From Streptomyces sp. B1I3 (lineage in GTDB: Bacteria; Actinomycetota; Actinomycetes; Streptomycetales; Streptomycetaceae): a DNA stretch of 64,000 nt. Below are positions 54,057 through 62,186 of this stretch, piece by piece (position 1 is the first letter of the stretch; every line of letters starts with the position of its first letter). The position numbers and the translations under genes were made by a program. The notes below the pieces were generated by a model. That model had not been told where the DNA came from. It did not search any database and saw only the letters and a program-made list of their open reading frames with translations. Where the stretch lies: contig NZ_JAUSYD010000001.1 of NCBI RefSeq assembly GCF_030816615.1, positions 248,001 through 312,000 of the forward strand. Direction: 5' to 3'.

Positions 54057-54839
54057 ATGAACAAAGTCAGCGTGAGCGCCGCCGCGGCGGTCGCCGACAT
54101 CCCGGACGGTGCCTCTCTCGCCGTCGGCGGCTTCGGCCTCTCCGGAGTTCCCGAGGTCCTCGTCAACGCCCTGTACGACCAGGGGGCGACCGGTCTGAAG
54201 GTCGTGTCCAACAACTGCGGGGTGGACGGCCGCGGCCTCGGCGTGCTGCTCGCCTCGGGGCGCATCGCCCGGGTCACCGGCTCCTACGTCGGTGAGAACA
54301 AGGAGTTCGCCCGGCAGTACCTCGGCGGAGAGCTGGAGGTGGAGCTCACCCCACAGGGCACGCTCGCCGAGCGCCTGCGGGCCGGCGGCGCGGGCATCCC
54401 CGCGTTCTACACCCCGGCCGGTGTCGGGACCCAGGTGGAGCAGGGCGGCCTGCCGTGGCGGTACGCATCTGCGGACGCCTCCCGGCAGGCGGGCGGGACA
54501 GAGCCGGTCGCGCTCGCCTCACCGCCCAAGGAGACACGGATCTTCTCGGGGCGTCCGTACCTCCTGGAACACGCCATCACCACCGACTTCGCTCTCGTCC
54601 GGGCCTGGCGTGGCGACCGCCACGGCAACCTCGTCTTCCGGCGGGCCGCCGCCAACTTCAACCCGCTCGCGGCCATGGCCGGCCGCGTCACCGTCGCCGA
54701 AGTCGAGGAACTCGTCGAACCCGGCGAGCTGAGCCCCGAGACGATCCACCTGCCCGGCGTCTACGTACAGCGGGTCGTACGTCTGAGCACCGAGCAGGCC
54801 ACCGACAAGCACATCGAGAAGAGGACGGTGCGTACCTGA
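54057..54839 (+). CDS. 3-oxoacid CoA-transferase subunit A
   Basis: 260 residues from the ATG at 54057 after GAAAGGA. The type I CoA-transferase alpha fold is clear: [80 protein letters not shown] with [19 protein letters not shown], and [20 protein letters not shown]. Together with subunit B it moves CoA from succinyl-CoA to a 3-oxoacid such as 3-oxoadipate or acetoacetate. Its stop overlaps the next start (TGATG), so the subunits are made in step. Which 3-oxoacid is used cannot be read here. Confidence 0.94.
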   Translation: MNKVSVSAAAAVADIPDGASLAVGGFGLSGVPEVLVNALYDQGATGLKVVSNNCGVDGRGLGVLLASGRIARVTGSYVGENKEFARQYLGGELEVELTPQGTLAERLRAGGAGIPAFYTPAGVGTQVEQGGLPWRYASADASRQAGGTEPVALASPPKETRIFSGRPYLLEHAITTDFALVRAWRGDRHGNLVFRRAAANFNPLAAMAGRVTVAEVEELVEPGELSPETIHLPGVYVQRVVRLSTEQATDKHIEKRTVRT

Positions 54840-55504
54840 TGGCCTGGACCCGTGATCAGATGGCGGCCCGCGCGGCCGCAGAACTCACCGACGGCTCCTA
54901 CGTCAACCTCGGTATCGGCCTGCCCACCCTCATACCCGGCCACATCCCGCCCGGTGTCCACGTCGTCCTCCATTCCGAGAACGGCATCCTCGGCACCGGC
55001 CCCTACCCCACCGAGGACCAGGTCGACCCGGACCTCATCAATGCCGGCAAGGAGACCGTGACCGTCCTGCCCGGCGCCGCCTTCTTCGACTCGGCTCTCT
55101 CCTTCGGCATGATCCGCGGCGGTCACATCGACACCGCCGTCCTGGGTGCCATGCAGGTGTCGGCGCAGGGCGACCTCGCCAACTGGATGATCCCCGGCAA
55201 GATGGTCAAGGGCATGGGCGGAGCCATGGACCTGGTGCACGGCGCACGCCGCGTCGTCGTCCTCATGGAGCACACCGCCAGGGACGGCAGCCCCAAGATC
55301 GTTTCCGAGTGCACGCTGCCCCTCACCGGCCGGCGGTGCGTTCACCGCATCGTCACCGACCTCGGGGTACTGGACGTGACCGATCAGGGCCTCGTGCTGG
55401 TGGAAGCCGCCCCTGGCGTCACACTCGCGGACATCACCGCTCGCACCGACGCACCCGTACGCGCGGACAGCGGTACGGCAGTCGGGCTCCCCTCGGTCGC
55501 CTGA
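54839..55504 (+). CDS. 3-oxoacid CoA-transferase subunit B
   Basis: 221 residues. The beta-subunit fold has [20 protein letters not shown], then the active-site [13 protein letters not shown] in which Glu47 forms the CoA thioester. [26 protein letters not shown] spacing is seen in [19 protein letters not shown], followed by [20 protein letters not shown] and [16 protein letters not shown]. It completes the heteromeric transferase with the gene upstream. As the last gene of the operon it activates the acid left by ring cleavage for thiolysis; no thiolase is present in the window. Confidence 0.94.
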   Translation: MAWTRDQMAARAAAELTDGSYVNLGIGLPTLIPGHIPPGVHVVLHSENGILGTGPYPTEDQVDPDLINAGKETVTVLPGAAFFDSALSFGMIRGGHIDTAVLGAMQVSAQGDLANWMIPGKMVKGMGGAMDLVHGARRVVVLMEHTARDGSPKIVSECTLPLTGRRCVHRIVTDLGVLDVTDQGLVLVEAAPGVTLADITARTDAPVRADSGTAVGLPSVA

Positions 55505-55557
55505 GTCAGCAAGGTGGGGCGGCTCGGCCCCGTCGCGGTGACGGCCGTTGCGGCCTG

Positions 55558-56826
55558 TCAGGCACGGCCCGGTCCCGGCTCCGGCTCGGGGAGAGGCGCT
55601 GCCGCGCGGCGGGGTAGCAGCAGCGGGGTCGCCAGCAGGAGTACGCCGGCCAGGCCGATGGCCGTACGCGGGCCGAGGAGGCTGCCCAGGGCGCCCCAGC
55701 CGGCAGTCAGGAGCGCGGTCGAGGCCTTGGTCGTCACCGCCCAGGCGGACAGCGTGCGGGCGACCCTGTCGCCCTCGGTGCGCTCGAGGCGGTAGGTGGC
55801 GTAGACGGGATTGAAGACCCCGCAACAGAAGATGAGCCCCAGTTCGACGCCCGTCACCAGCAGCAGCCCACCGGTACCCGGCGTCAGGAAGGCCAGGCCG
55901 ACGGGCCAGATCGCGCGGAGCGTGCCGGCCACGACCAGGACCTGGTGCTGCCCGAACCGGGTGACGAGCGGTCGGGCCATCCGGGAGCCGAGGAGCCCGC
56001 CGATCGAGGGTGCGGCGAAGGCGAGGCCGTACTGCCACGGTGTGAACCCGAGGTGGCCGAGCATCAGTACGGCCAGCAGCGGCGAGGTGGCCATCACCAG
56101 GCCGTTGAACAGGGTGGTGTTGAAGAACAGGGGGCGCAGCGTCGCGTCGGCGAGGATGTACCGCCAGCCGTCCAGCAGGTCCCCGGCCCGCACGCGTGCC
56201 TCCTTGGGGCGCTCGGGCCTCGGCTCGTGACCGCCCGTGGCGCGGATGCCCAGGGCGGAGAGCAGGTAGCTGACCGCGTCGGCCAGCACCGTCGCCACCG
56301 GACCGAGGAGCCCGATCGCCGCGCCGCCGAGCGGCGGTCCGATGATCGTGGTCGTCCAGGCCGTGGACTCGAATCGGGCGTTGGCGACGAGTAGGTCCCC
56401 GGCCGGCAGGAGCGCTTTCAGGTACGCGCCGGAGGCGGCGCGGAAGGTGATGTCGGCCGCGGCGACGACGACCGTCACGAGCAGGAGCTGAAGGAAGGTG
56501 AGCACGCCCAGCGCGAACGCGAGGGGAATCGTCAGCAGCGCCGCGCACCGCGCCAGGTCCGTCGCGATCAGCACCGGGCGCTTGCGGCGGAACTCCACCC
56601 ACGGGCCGAGCGGCACCGCCACTGCGGCGCCCACCGCAGCCCCCACCGAGGAGAGCGCCGCGACCTCGGCCGGTCCGGCGTGCAGCACCCGGACGGCGAT
56701 CAGCGGGAACGCGCCGAAGGCGAGCCACGTGCCGAGGGCACTGGTCCCGTACGCCGCCCAGAGCCACCCGAACCGGCGCCCGAGCCGATGTCGGAGCAGA
56801 TGTGCCGGCCGGTGCCCGCTCCCCAT
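55558..56826 (-). CDS. MFS transporter (DHA3/enterobactin-exporter type)
   Basis: 422 residues from the ATG at 56826 with about eleven to twelve membrane spans. WLWAAYGTSALGTWLAFGAF, GAAVGAAVAVPLGPWVEFRR with RKRPVLIATDLARCAAL is the DHA3 motif region; VVAAADITFRAASGAYLKAL follows, then a cytoplasmic loop (GGHEPRPERPKEARVRAGDL) in mid-protein and the second half to ALGSLLGPRTAIGLAGVLLL. The group exports drugs, siderophores or aromatic acids. It is convergent to the CoA-transferase operon and divergent from the LysR at 56960, whose palindrome lies between. Possibly exports or imports the cluster substrate (inference). Confidence 0.9.
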   Translation of the reverse strand: MGSGHRPAHLLRHRLGRRFGWLWAAYGTSALGTWLAFGAFPLIAVRVLHAGPAEVAALSSVGAAVGAAVAVPLGPWVEFRRKRPVLIATDLARCAALLTIPLAFALGVLTFLQLLLVTVVVAAADITFRAASGAYLKALLPAGDLLVANARFESTAWTTTIIGPPLGGAAIGLLGPVATVLADAVSYLLSALGIRATGGHEPRPERPKEARVRAGDLLDGWRYILADATLRPLFFNTTLFNGLVMATSPLLAVLMLGHLGFTPWQYGLAFAAPSIGGLLGSRMARPLVTRFGQHQVLVVAGTLRAIWPVGLAFLTPGTGGLLLVTGVELGLIFCCGVFNPVYATYRLERTEGDRVARTLSAWAVTTKASTALLTAGWGALGSLLGPRTAIGLAGVLLLATPLLLPRRAAAPLPEPEPGPGRA

Positions 56827-56923
56827 GCCCGATGCTCCTCTCCGCTCACCACACAACCGATCCGCGACCGGATGCATCAAAGCGGGCCCCACAGCCAGGG
56901 AGCAAACAACCGCAAGGCCGTCC

Positions 56924-56946
56924 GGCCACAACCAACCGTTGTGGCC
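56924..56946. promoter_or_regulatory. LysR-type palindromic operator
   Basis: GGCCACAAC-caacc-GTTGTGGCC, a perfect 9-bp inverted repeat with a 5-bp spacer. It lies 13 bases before the LysR GTG at 56960 and ~98 bases before the MFS start. Position suits autorepression by the LysR and control of the MFS gene. Confidence 0.65.
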
Positions 56947-56959
56947 TTAGGGTGAGGGC

Positions 56960-57895
56960 GTGGACCTCGACACCGTCCGGACCTTCGTCGCCGCTGCCGA
57001 CGCGGGGCAGTTCCAGGAGGCCGCCGCCGAACTGGCGGTCAGCCAGCAGGCCGTTTCCAAGCGCATCGCCGCGCTGGAGCGCGACCTCGGCGTGCGGCTG
57101 TTCAACCGCACCGCGCGCGGCGCCGGGCTCACCATCGACGGGCAGGCGTTCCTACCGCACGCGCGCGAGCTGCTGCGCGTAGCCGAGCGTGCGGTCGGGT
57201 CCGTACGCGCCGACCGCCGTCCCCTGCGCGTCGACGTGATCGCCTCGCGCAGCGCGGCGTCGGGGCTGATGCGCGGCTTCCACCGCGCGCACCCTGAGAT
57301 CGAACTCGACGTGGTGTGGCTGTTCGACATCGAGGCGGCCGTCGCCGCCGTCCGGTCCGGTGCGATCGACGCGTCCTTCCGCGCCGTCGCCGCACCCGGC
57401 CGGCCCCTTGCCGAGGACATCGCGTCCGTCCGGGTGATCGACGAACCGCTCCAGCTCCTCACCGGCCCCGCCCACGCGCTGGCAGGCGCCCGCTCGGTGA
57501 CCGTGGCACAGCTCGCCGGACACCGGATCTGGATGCCCGGCATCGTCCCCGGGACCGAGTGGGCGGCCTACTACGACGACCTCGTCGCCGAGTTCGGTCT
57601 CACCATCGAGGCGACCGGGCCGAACTTCGGTTCCGACGCACTGCTCGACACCGTCGCAGACACCCCTGCCCTGGCCACGTTCATGGGCGGGCTGACCCGG
57701 CTCGTCTGGCCCGCCGACCACGGCTTGCGCCGCATCCCGGTGACCGACCCGGTGCCCGTGTACCCGCATTCGCTCCTCTGGCGCCGCGACAACCCGCACC
57801 CGGCGCTGGCCACCCTCCGCGCCCACCTCGCCGCCACGGCGGCCGGTCACGACGCGGCCGGGACGTGGGTGCCGAGCTGGGTGATGCCGCACTGA
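56960..57895 (+). CDS. LysR-family regulator divergent from the MFS transporter
   Basis: 311 residues from GTG at 56960. HTH: TVRTFVAAADAGQFQEAAAEL, AVSQQAVSKRIAALERDLGVR (~5-46), LFNRTARGAGLTIDG. The effector domain has the usual two lobes (RVDVIASRSAASGLMRGFHR, FDIEAAVAAVRSGAIDASFR, HRIWMPGIVPGTEWAAYYDD). Unlike the 45821 regulator it belongs to the short-linker class often paired with MFS exporters. It most likely controls the MFS gene through the palindrome at 56924. Confidence 0.92.
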   Translation: MDLDTVRTFVAAADAGQFQEAAAELAVSQQAVSKRIAALERDLGVRLFNRTARGAGLTIDGQAFLPHARELLRVAERAVGSVRADRRPLRVDVIASRSAASGLMRGFHRAHPEIELDVVWLFDIEAAVAAVRSGAIDASFRAVAAPGRPLAEDIASVRVIDEPLQLLTGPAHALAGARSVTVAQLAGHRIWMPGIVPGTEWAAYYDDLVAEFGLTIEATGPNFGSDALLDTVADTPALATFMGGLTRLVWPADHGLRRIPVTDPVPVYPHSLLWRRDNPHPALATLRAHLAATAAGHDAAGTWVPSWVMPH

Positions 57896-58122
57896 GCGCC
57901 GTCGCGTCCGCGATCATCGGGACCCGCTCGACGGACTGCGGCCAGGGGACCGTCATGGCCGTCGGCACGCTCCGGCCCTCCCCCGGCCTGTCCGGCCGGC
58001 TTCACCAGATCGCCGGCGTCTTCCGCCGCCGTCGCACGCACCCCACCCCGCCGTAGGGCGCCTGCGGGCATGCCTCACGGCCGAGGGTGCCGGCCATGCC
58101 TCACGGCCGGGGCCCGGGGCGG

Positions 58123-58144
58123 CCGGGCTGCGGGGGAAGCCCGG
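58123..58144 (-). terminator. short terminator after the DUF1838 gene
   Basis: CCGGGCT and AGCCCGG (7 bp) around an 8-base loop, just beyond the stop codon at 58148-58150. Confidence 0.5.
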
Positions 58145-58147
58145 TGG

Positions 58148-58894
58148 TCACTTCGGCGGGTTGAGTGTGCGGAAGTAAGTCCAGCTGGTCTCGTTCGGCT
58201 CGCTCCACTTCTCCGGGGCCTGGGCGAACTCCGGGTGGCGGTCGGCGATGTAGGCACGGGTCCGCCCGGGGACTTCCGCGTACGAGCCGAGCTTGCGGCC
58301 CCGGCAGTGGAAGGTGAGCCCGCCGGGCCGTTGGCCGCGGGCCATCCACGGGAGCCACGGGGACATGCGGGTCCACGACATGGTGGCCGGCACGCTGGGA
58401 GCCGGACCGGCCAGATCGGCGCGGTCGGCGAAGAACTGGAACAGCTCAAGGGCCTTGTACGTGTCGCCGGCCGAGTGATCGGGGTAATCGGCGACCGGTA
58501 GCGGTGAGGGGTAGGCGAGCGGGATCTCCAGGCTGAAGCAGACCTGTCCGCCGAGTTCGGTCGTCGGAATCGGGAAGGGGCGCCACTTCTGGTTCGCCGG
58601 GTCGTTCCAGACGTGCACCACCGGTAGGCCCTGCCAGGTCTCCAGAATCTCGCGGGTGGCGGGGTCCAGGTAGAAGGCGGCCTCGCGGGTCAGTAAGCGG
58701 TAGGTGTCCGGACCGGCTTCGGCGTCCTGGACCAGGCGGGCGACGTTGAGCCCCTCGAACCCGAACAGGCGCTGGTACGGCTCGTCAGGGCCCCAGGAGT
58801 ACACGTCTCCGGACCACCAGTACGTGACCTCCTCGCCGTCGAGCGATGCACGGGTGCGGGCGAAGGAGCGGAACAGATCCGCGGGTGTCGTCAT
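58148..58894 (-). CDS. DUF1838 family protein
   Basis: 248 residues from the ATG at 58894 (MTTPADLFRSFARTRASLDG). DUF1838 features: GEEVTYWWSGDVYSWGPDEP, LFGFEGLNVARLVQDAEAG, LLTREAAFYLDPATREILET with WQGLPVVHVWNDPANQKWR, and a C-terminal SWTRMSPWLPWMARGQRPGG with LTFHCRGRKL. Aromatic-rich and soluble, without a signal. The family is uncharacterised as far as I know and occurs near oxidoreductases and steroid or aromatic catabolic genes. Stand-alone here. Confidence 0.85.
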   Translation of the reverse strand: MTTPADLFRSFARTRASLDGEEVTYWWSGDVYSWGPDEPYQRLFGFEGLNVARLVQDAEAGPDTYRLLTREAAFYLDPATREILETWQGLPVVHVWNDPANQKWRPFPIPTTELGGQVCFSLEIPLAYPSPLPVADYPDHSAGDTYKALELFQFFADRADLAGPAPSVPATMSWTRMSPWLPWMARGQRPGGLTFHCRGRKLGSYAEVPGRTRAYIADRHPEFAQAPEKWSEPNETSWTYFRTLNPPK

Positions 58895-59344
58895 ACGGCC
58901 TATTCTGCGCAGCCGCCGCCGTGGCGCGTAGCCCCGGCGCGAAACCCGGGCGCGAAGCTTCGGCCAGCCCCGGCACCGCCCCGGGCGAGCTCGTCCGCGA
59001 GCTGAACGAGGCACGGCCGGTAGGGGCGGCCGGTGCGGCGCGATCGGTCCTCCGGCCATGCCGGTCAGGTCGGTGGCTCCGGCCCTCGCCAGGGGCAGGG
59101 GCCGGCGTGGCGGGTCGGCGCCGGGACCGCCTCCGCCGACCGCGGAAGCCGGCGGCCCGGCGCCGCAGCGAGTCCTTCCTTTCGCGCCCGATGCCGTCCG
59201 GCCGGGCACCGCGTCGGTCAACGGTCGGCATCCACGCCTGCCGCCTCGCGGCCCCCGCCCGGGCGGCCTGGCGGCCCCGCAGGGTTGGCCGGCGCCCCTC
59301 CGGACCCGGGACGCCGGCCCGCGCCGCCGCCCGGGCTCAGCAGG
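58895..59344. other. GC-rich intergenic region
   Basis: No credible frame on either strand until the small minus-strand relic ending at 59345. Confidence 0.35.
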
Positions 59345-59450
59345 TCAGCACGCGCCTCTGGTGTGGGCCCTGCGCCTGCGTGCCAGAATCACGATCGCAC
59401 CACCCGTGATCAGCGCCGGCGCACCGGCTGCCGCCAGTCGCGCGGGGCTC
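59345..59450 (-). pseudogene. possible relic of a sortase-type surface-protein tail
   Basis: A minus-strand frame ends ARLAAAGAPALITGGAIVIL, ARRRRAHTRGAC, stop. A LAxTG-like box (here LAAAG), a single hydrophobic span and an Arg-rich tail are the layout of actinobacterial class E sortase substrates. There is no protein body upstream, which overlaps the end of the DUF1906 gene. Weak; could be chance. Confidence 0.25.
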
Positions 59451-59477
59451 CCGGCCGGCCTCCCCGACCGGCCGGGA
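59449..59477 (-). terminator. terminator of the DUF1906 gene
   Basis: TCCCGGCCGG and CCGGCCGGGA (10 bp) around a 9-base loop, about 22 bases beyond the stop codon. Confidence 0.7.
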
Positions 59478-59498
59478 CCTCGCTCGGCTCGGGCCCTC

Positions 59499-60338
59499 TC
59501 AGCCGATGATGGCTACAGGAGCGTCCCAGGCGTTGCGGTCGACCGTGATGGTGTACCCGCCCCGGGTCTCCTTGCTGTTGACCATGTACTGATGGCCCCG
59601 GCTGTGGCCTGTGAACAGAGCGGGATTCCACGGCCAGTCCGTGGTGGTCGTGTTCTTCTTGTCCCACAGCGCGTACCAGAGGTTACCCGGCAGGTCCGTC
59701 TTGTTCTTCGCCGTGGCGATGGCCTTCGCGCTGGAACTGCTGAAGCCGTAGAAACCGCCGCGGTAGGTCGCATTACGCAACGTCTTGGTGAAGGAGCGCA
59801 CGTACGCCAGTACGGCGTCGTTGCACGCCGTGTTGGTGACGTCGTACGGCTCCATGTCCAGGTAGATGGGGCTGCCGGCCTTCATCCCGAGCGCGGATGC
59901 CTTGGCCACCGCGTCCTTGGCGTTCCTCGCGCCGACGGCGGCAGCCGTGGACGCGGTGAACTTCTCCGGGTTCGCGCTCTTCTGGCAAGGTGGCTGAGCA
60001 CCGACGTACAGCGGAATGAGCTTCCAGCCGGTGGAGTTGACCGACTTCACCCAGGACGCCGTCAGGTTGGGCTGGGCACACCCGCGGTTCTTGCCGCCGA
60101 TGTAGACAGCAGCGGCACCGTAGAACTTCGTGTTCCACGCCTTCATGGCGTTGAGCGAGGGCGCTGTACACGCATCGAACGCCCGGCCGGTGAAGGTCTT
60201 CTGCGCAGGCCACGGCGTAGCCGCCATGGAGGTCTGCGCCGCGATTCCGGCGCCCGCGGCGACGACGACACCTGTCGTCGCCCAGACGATGTAGCGGCCC
60301 TTTTTGGACAGCCGATGACTGGACAATCCCCACCCCAC
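59499..60338 (-). CDS. secreted DUF1906 glycoside-hydrolase-like protein
   Basis: 279 residues from GTG at 60338; a TTG at 60326 (SSHRLSKKGRYIVW) is an alternative. The signal is YIVWATTGVVVAAGAGIAAQ with cleavage near AAT (residue ~40). The DUF1906 TIM-barrel-like domain follows: FTGRAFDACTAPSLNAMKAW, AAAVYIGGKNRGCAQPNLTA, GWKLIPLYVGAQPPCQ, SPIYLDMEPYDVTNTACN with the conserved acidic pair, and TYRGGFYGFSSSSAKAIA. The family (Rv2525c-like) resembles GH25 enzymes and is secreted by Tat or Sec; cell-wall action is inferred. Paired Cys suggest disulfides. Single-gene unit. Confidence 0.88.
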   Translation of the reverse strand: MGWGLSSHRLSKKGRYIVWATTGVVVAAGAGIAAQTSMAATPWPAQKTFTGRAFDACTAPSLNAMKAWNTKFYGAAAVYIGGKNRGCAQPNLTASWVKSVNSTGWKLIPLYVGAQPPCQKSANPEKFTASTAAAVGARNAKDAVAKASALGMKAGSPIYLDMEPYDVTNTACNDAVLAYVRSFTKTLRNATYRGGFYGFSSSSAKAIATAKNKTDLPGNLWYALWDKKNTTTTDWPWNPALFTGHSRGHQYMVNSKETRGGYTITVDRNAWDAPVAIIG

Positions 60339-60801
60339 TCATAATGCGGCCGATGCCGCGTGCATACACCGCCCCTGCGGAGGACACTCCGCGCTGGACA
60401 CCACGGACCGCAGTACAGGGTGCAGTGCCTGCACATGTGGGAGCGGCGGTATCTCAGTGCGGAATGTCCGGAGCGCATCGCAGAATAGCCCACGACCGTG
60501 CGGTGACAGACGGACAGGTGTAGGTGTAGGTGGAGCTGATCGGCCCGGCGCAGGACGAGAAGTCGCTGTTTCACAGCGCGATGGGCACCCGTTCGACAGG
60601 CCCCGCTGCAGGCGCGTTTGGCCGGGAAGCACGCCGGTCGTCGGGGACACCGGTGATTTCGCTGATTCCCCTCTCACGCTCAGCAGCTTCAATCGGCACA
60701 GGCCGATCCCGGAGCCACTTCGGTGATCGGCAGCAGGCACGACTCACCGACGAGCGGCGCGCCGACGCGATCGACCGGCGTGGCCAGAAGGGATTCCAGA
60801 C

Positions 60802-62052
60802 ATGTCTCGCATCAGCGGGCGCCTGCGAGTGTTCGGCACTGCGGCCATCAGCCTCATGGCCGTGGGTGTCACCGGCGCCATGACGACCCCCGCCTCCGCA
60901 GCGACCTCGGTCTACAGCGAGGACTTCTCCGACGGGTTCGGCACCTTCACTCCTACCGGTTCCGTCAGGACCGGCACCTACGGCGCCCGGCTCAGTGGGT
61001 CCCTGTCAGCCGCCCCTTCCCTGACGTCCGCGCCGATCGACCTGACCGGGTACGGCGACGTGACGGTGTCCTACACCCGTGCGGCGTCAGGCCTGGACCT
61101 CGGTGAGACCTTCACCGTGGCCTACTCGGTCGACGGCGGCCCGTTCATCACGCTCGAATCGACGCGCGCCGCGACCGGTGCGGTGTCGTTCCGCCTGCCG
61201 GCGGCGGCCGACGGCGGCGACCTGCGGTTGCGGTTCTCGCTGGGCGCCAACAGCGTCCTGGAGACGCTGACCGTCGACGACGTCCTCGTCGAGGCCGCGA
61301 GTGGCGGACACCCCACCGACCCTCCGACCGGGTCGCTGCCCCCCGTGGACGACGTCACCGAGCCCGGGCCGTACACGGTGACTGTCGACAACTCCGCCGG
61401 CCCCGACGACAGCGGGTGGCTCGTGTACCCGACAGACGCCGGGCGGAACGGTGTGGACCACCCGATCTTCGTCTGGGGCCCCGGGGCGGGTTCCGATCCC
61501 GCCGACTACGAGGACATGCTGCGCCAGTGGGCCTCGCACGGGTTCGTCGTCTACAGCGAGGTCTCGTCCAGCAGCGGCGACTACATGGTCGACGCCCTCG
61601 ACTGGCTGGAGGACCAGAACGCCAGTCCGAGCAGTCCGCTGTACCAGGACCTCGACACCTCCGAAGTAGCCTTCGGCGGCCATTCCCGCGGGTCCGTCGG
61701 AACGTTCGACGTGGCCGACGACCCACGGCTGGAGACCACCGTCCACGTGGCCGGTGGCTCCTTCGACGGCAACGGCCCGGACAACCTCCGCAACCCGGCC
61801 CTCTACATCGGCGGAGACGAGGACTTCGCCACCGCGAACGTGGAACGCGACTACACCGGTACGGACGTGCCGGTGTGGTTCGGCATCCTCGACGGCACCG
61901 ACCACATCCTCGCCACCCGCAACGGCCAGCACATCATTACCGCCTGGCTGCGATGGCACCTGGCTGACGAGGATTTTCGCCGCACGGAGGACTTCCTCGC
62001 CCCCGACTGCTCGTTCTGCGACCTCGGTGACGTCGAGTACAAGAACTGGTGA
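60802..62052 (+). CDS. secreted alpha/beta hydrolase (PET-hydrolase/chlorophyllase-like) with N-terminal beta domain
   Basis: 416 residues from the ATG at 60802 after AAGGGA. The signal is VFGTAAISLMAVGVTGAMTT, cleaved after PASAA (~34). Residues ~36-165 form a beta-sandwich (SVYSEDFSDGFGTFTPTGSV, VLETLTVDDVLVEAAS) like carbohydrate-binding modules, then a Pro-rich linker. The hydrolase covers ~185-416: GWLVYPTDAGRNGVDHPIFV, WASHGFVVYSEVSSSSGDYM, elbow VAFGGHSRGSVGT with the Ser, GGDEDFATANVE with the Asp, LDGTDHILATRNGQH with the His. A Cys pair (CSFC) lies near the end. Relatives cleave polyesters or lipids. The exact substrate is unknown. Confidence 0.9.
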   Translation: MSRISGRLRVFGTAAISLMAVGVTGAMTTPASAATSVYSEDFSDGFGTFTPTGSVRTGTYGARLSGSLSAAPSLTSAPIDLTGYGDVTVSYTRAASGLDLGETFTVAYSVDGGPFITLESTRAATGAVSFRLPAAADGGDLRLRFSLGANSVLETLTVDDVLVEAASGGHPTDPPTGSLPPVDDVTEPGPYTVTVDNSAGPDDSGWLVYPTDAGRNGVDHPIFVWGPGAGSDPADYEDMLRQWASHGFVVYSEVSSSSGDYMVDALDWLEDQNASPSSPLYQDLDTSEVAFGGHSRGSVGTFDVADDPRLETTVHVAGGSFDGNGPDNLRNPALYIGGDEDFATANVERDYTGTDVPVWFGILDGTDHILATRNGQHIITAWLRWHLADEDFRRTEDFLAPDCSFCDLGDVEYKNW

Positions 62053-62072
62053 CTCCGCGGTGACCGGCCGAA

Positions 62073-62110
62073 GCCGCCCCGCCGTCATACGGAAGGGACG
62101 GCGGGGCGGC
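62073..62110 (+). terminator. terminator of the secreted hydrolase gene
   Basis: GCCGCCCCGCCGTC and its complement (14 bp) around a 10-base loop, about 20 bases after the stop at 62052. Confidence 0.8.
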
Positions 62111-62186
62111 AGGGCGGCGGGGCGCGCAGACCGCTACGGTCGAAGGACGGTGTCCTCGCCAGGGCCGGCCGGCTCGTGGGCGCGGC

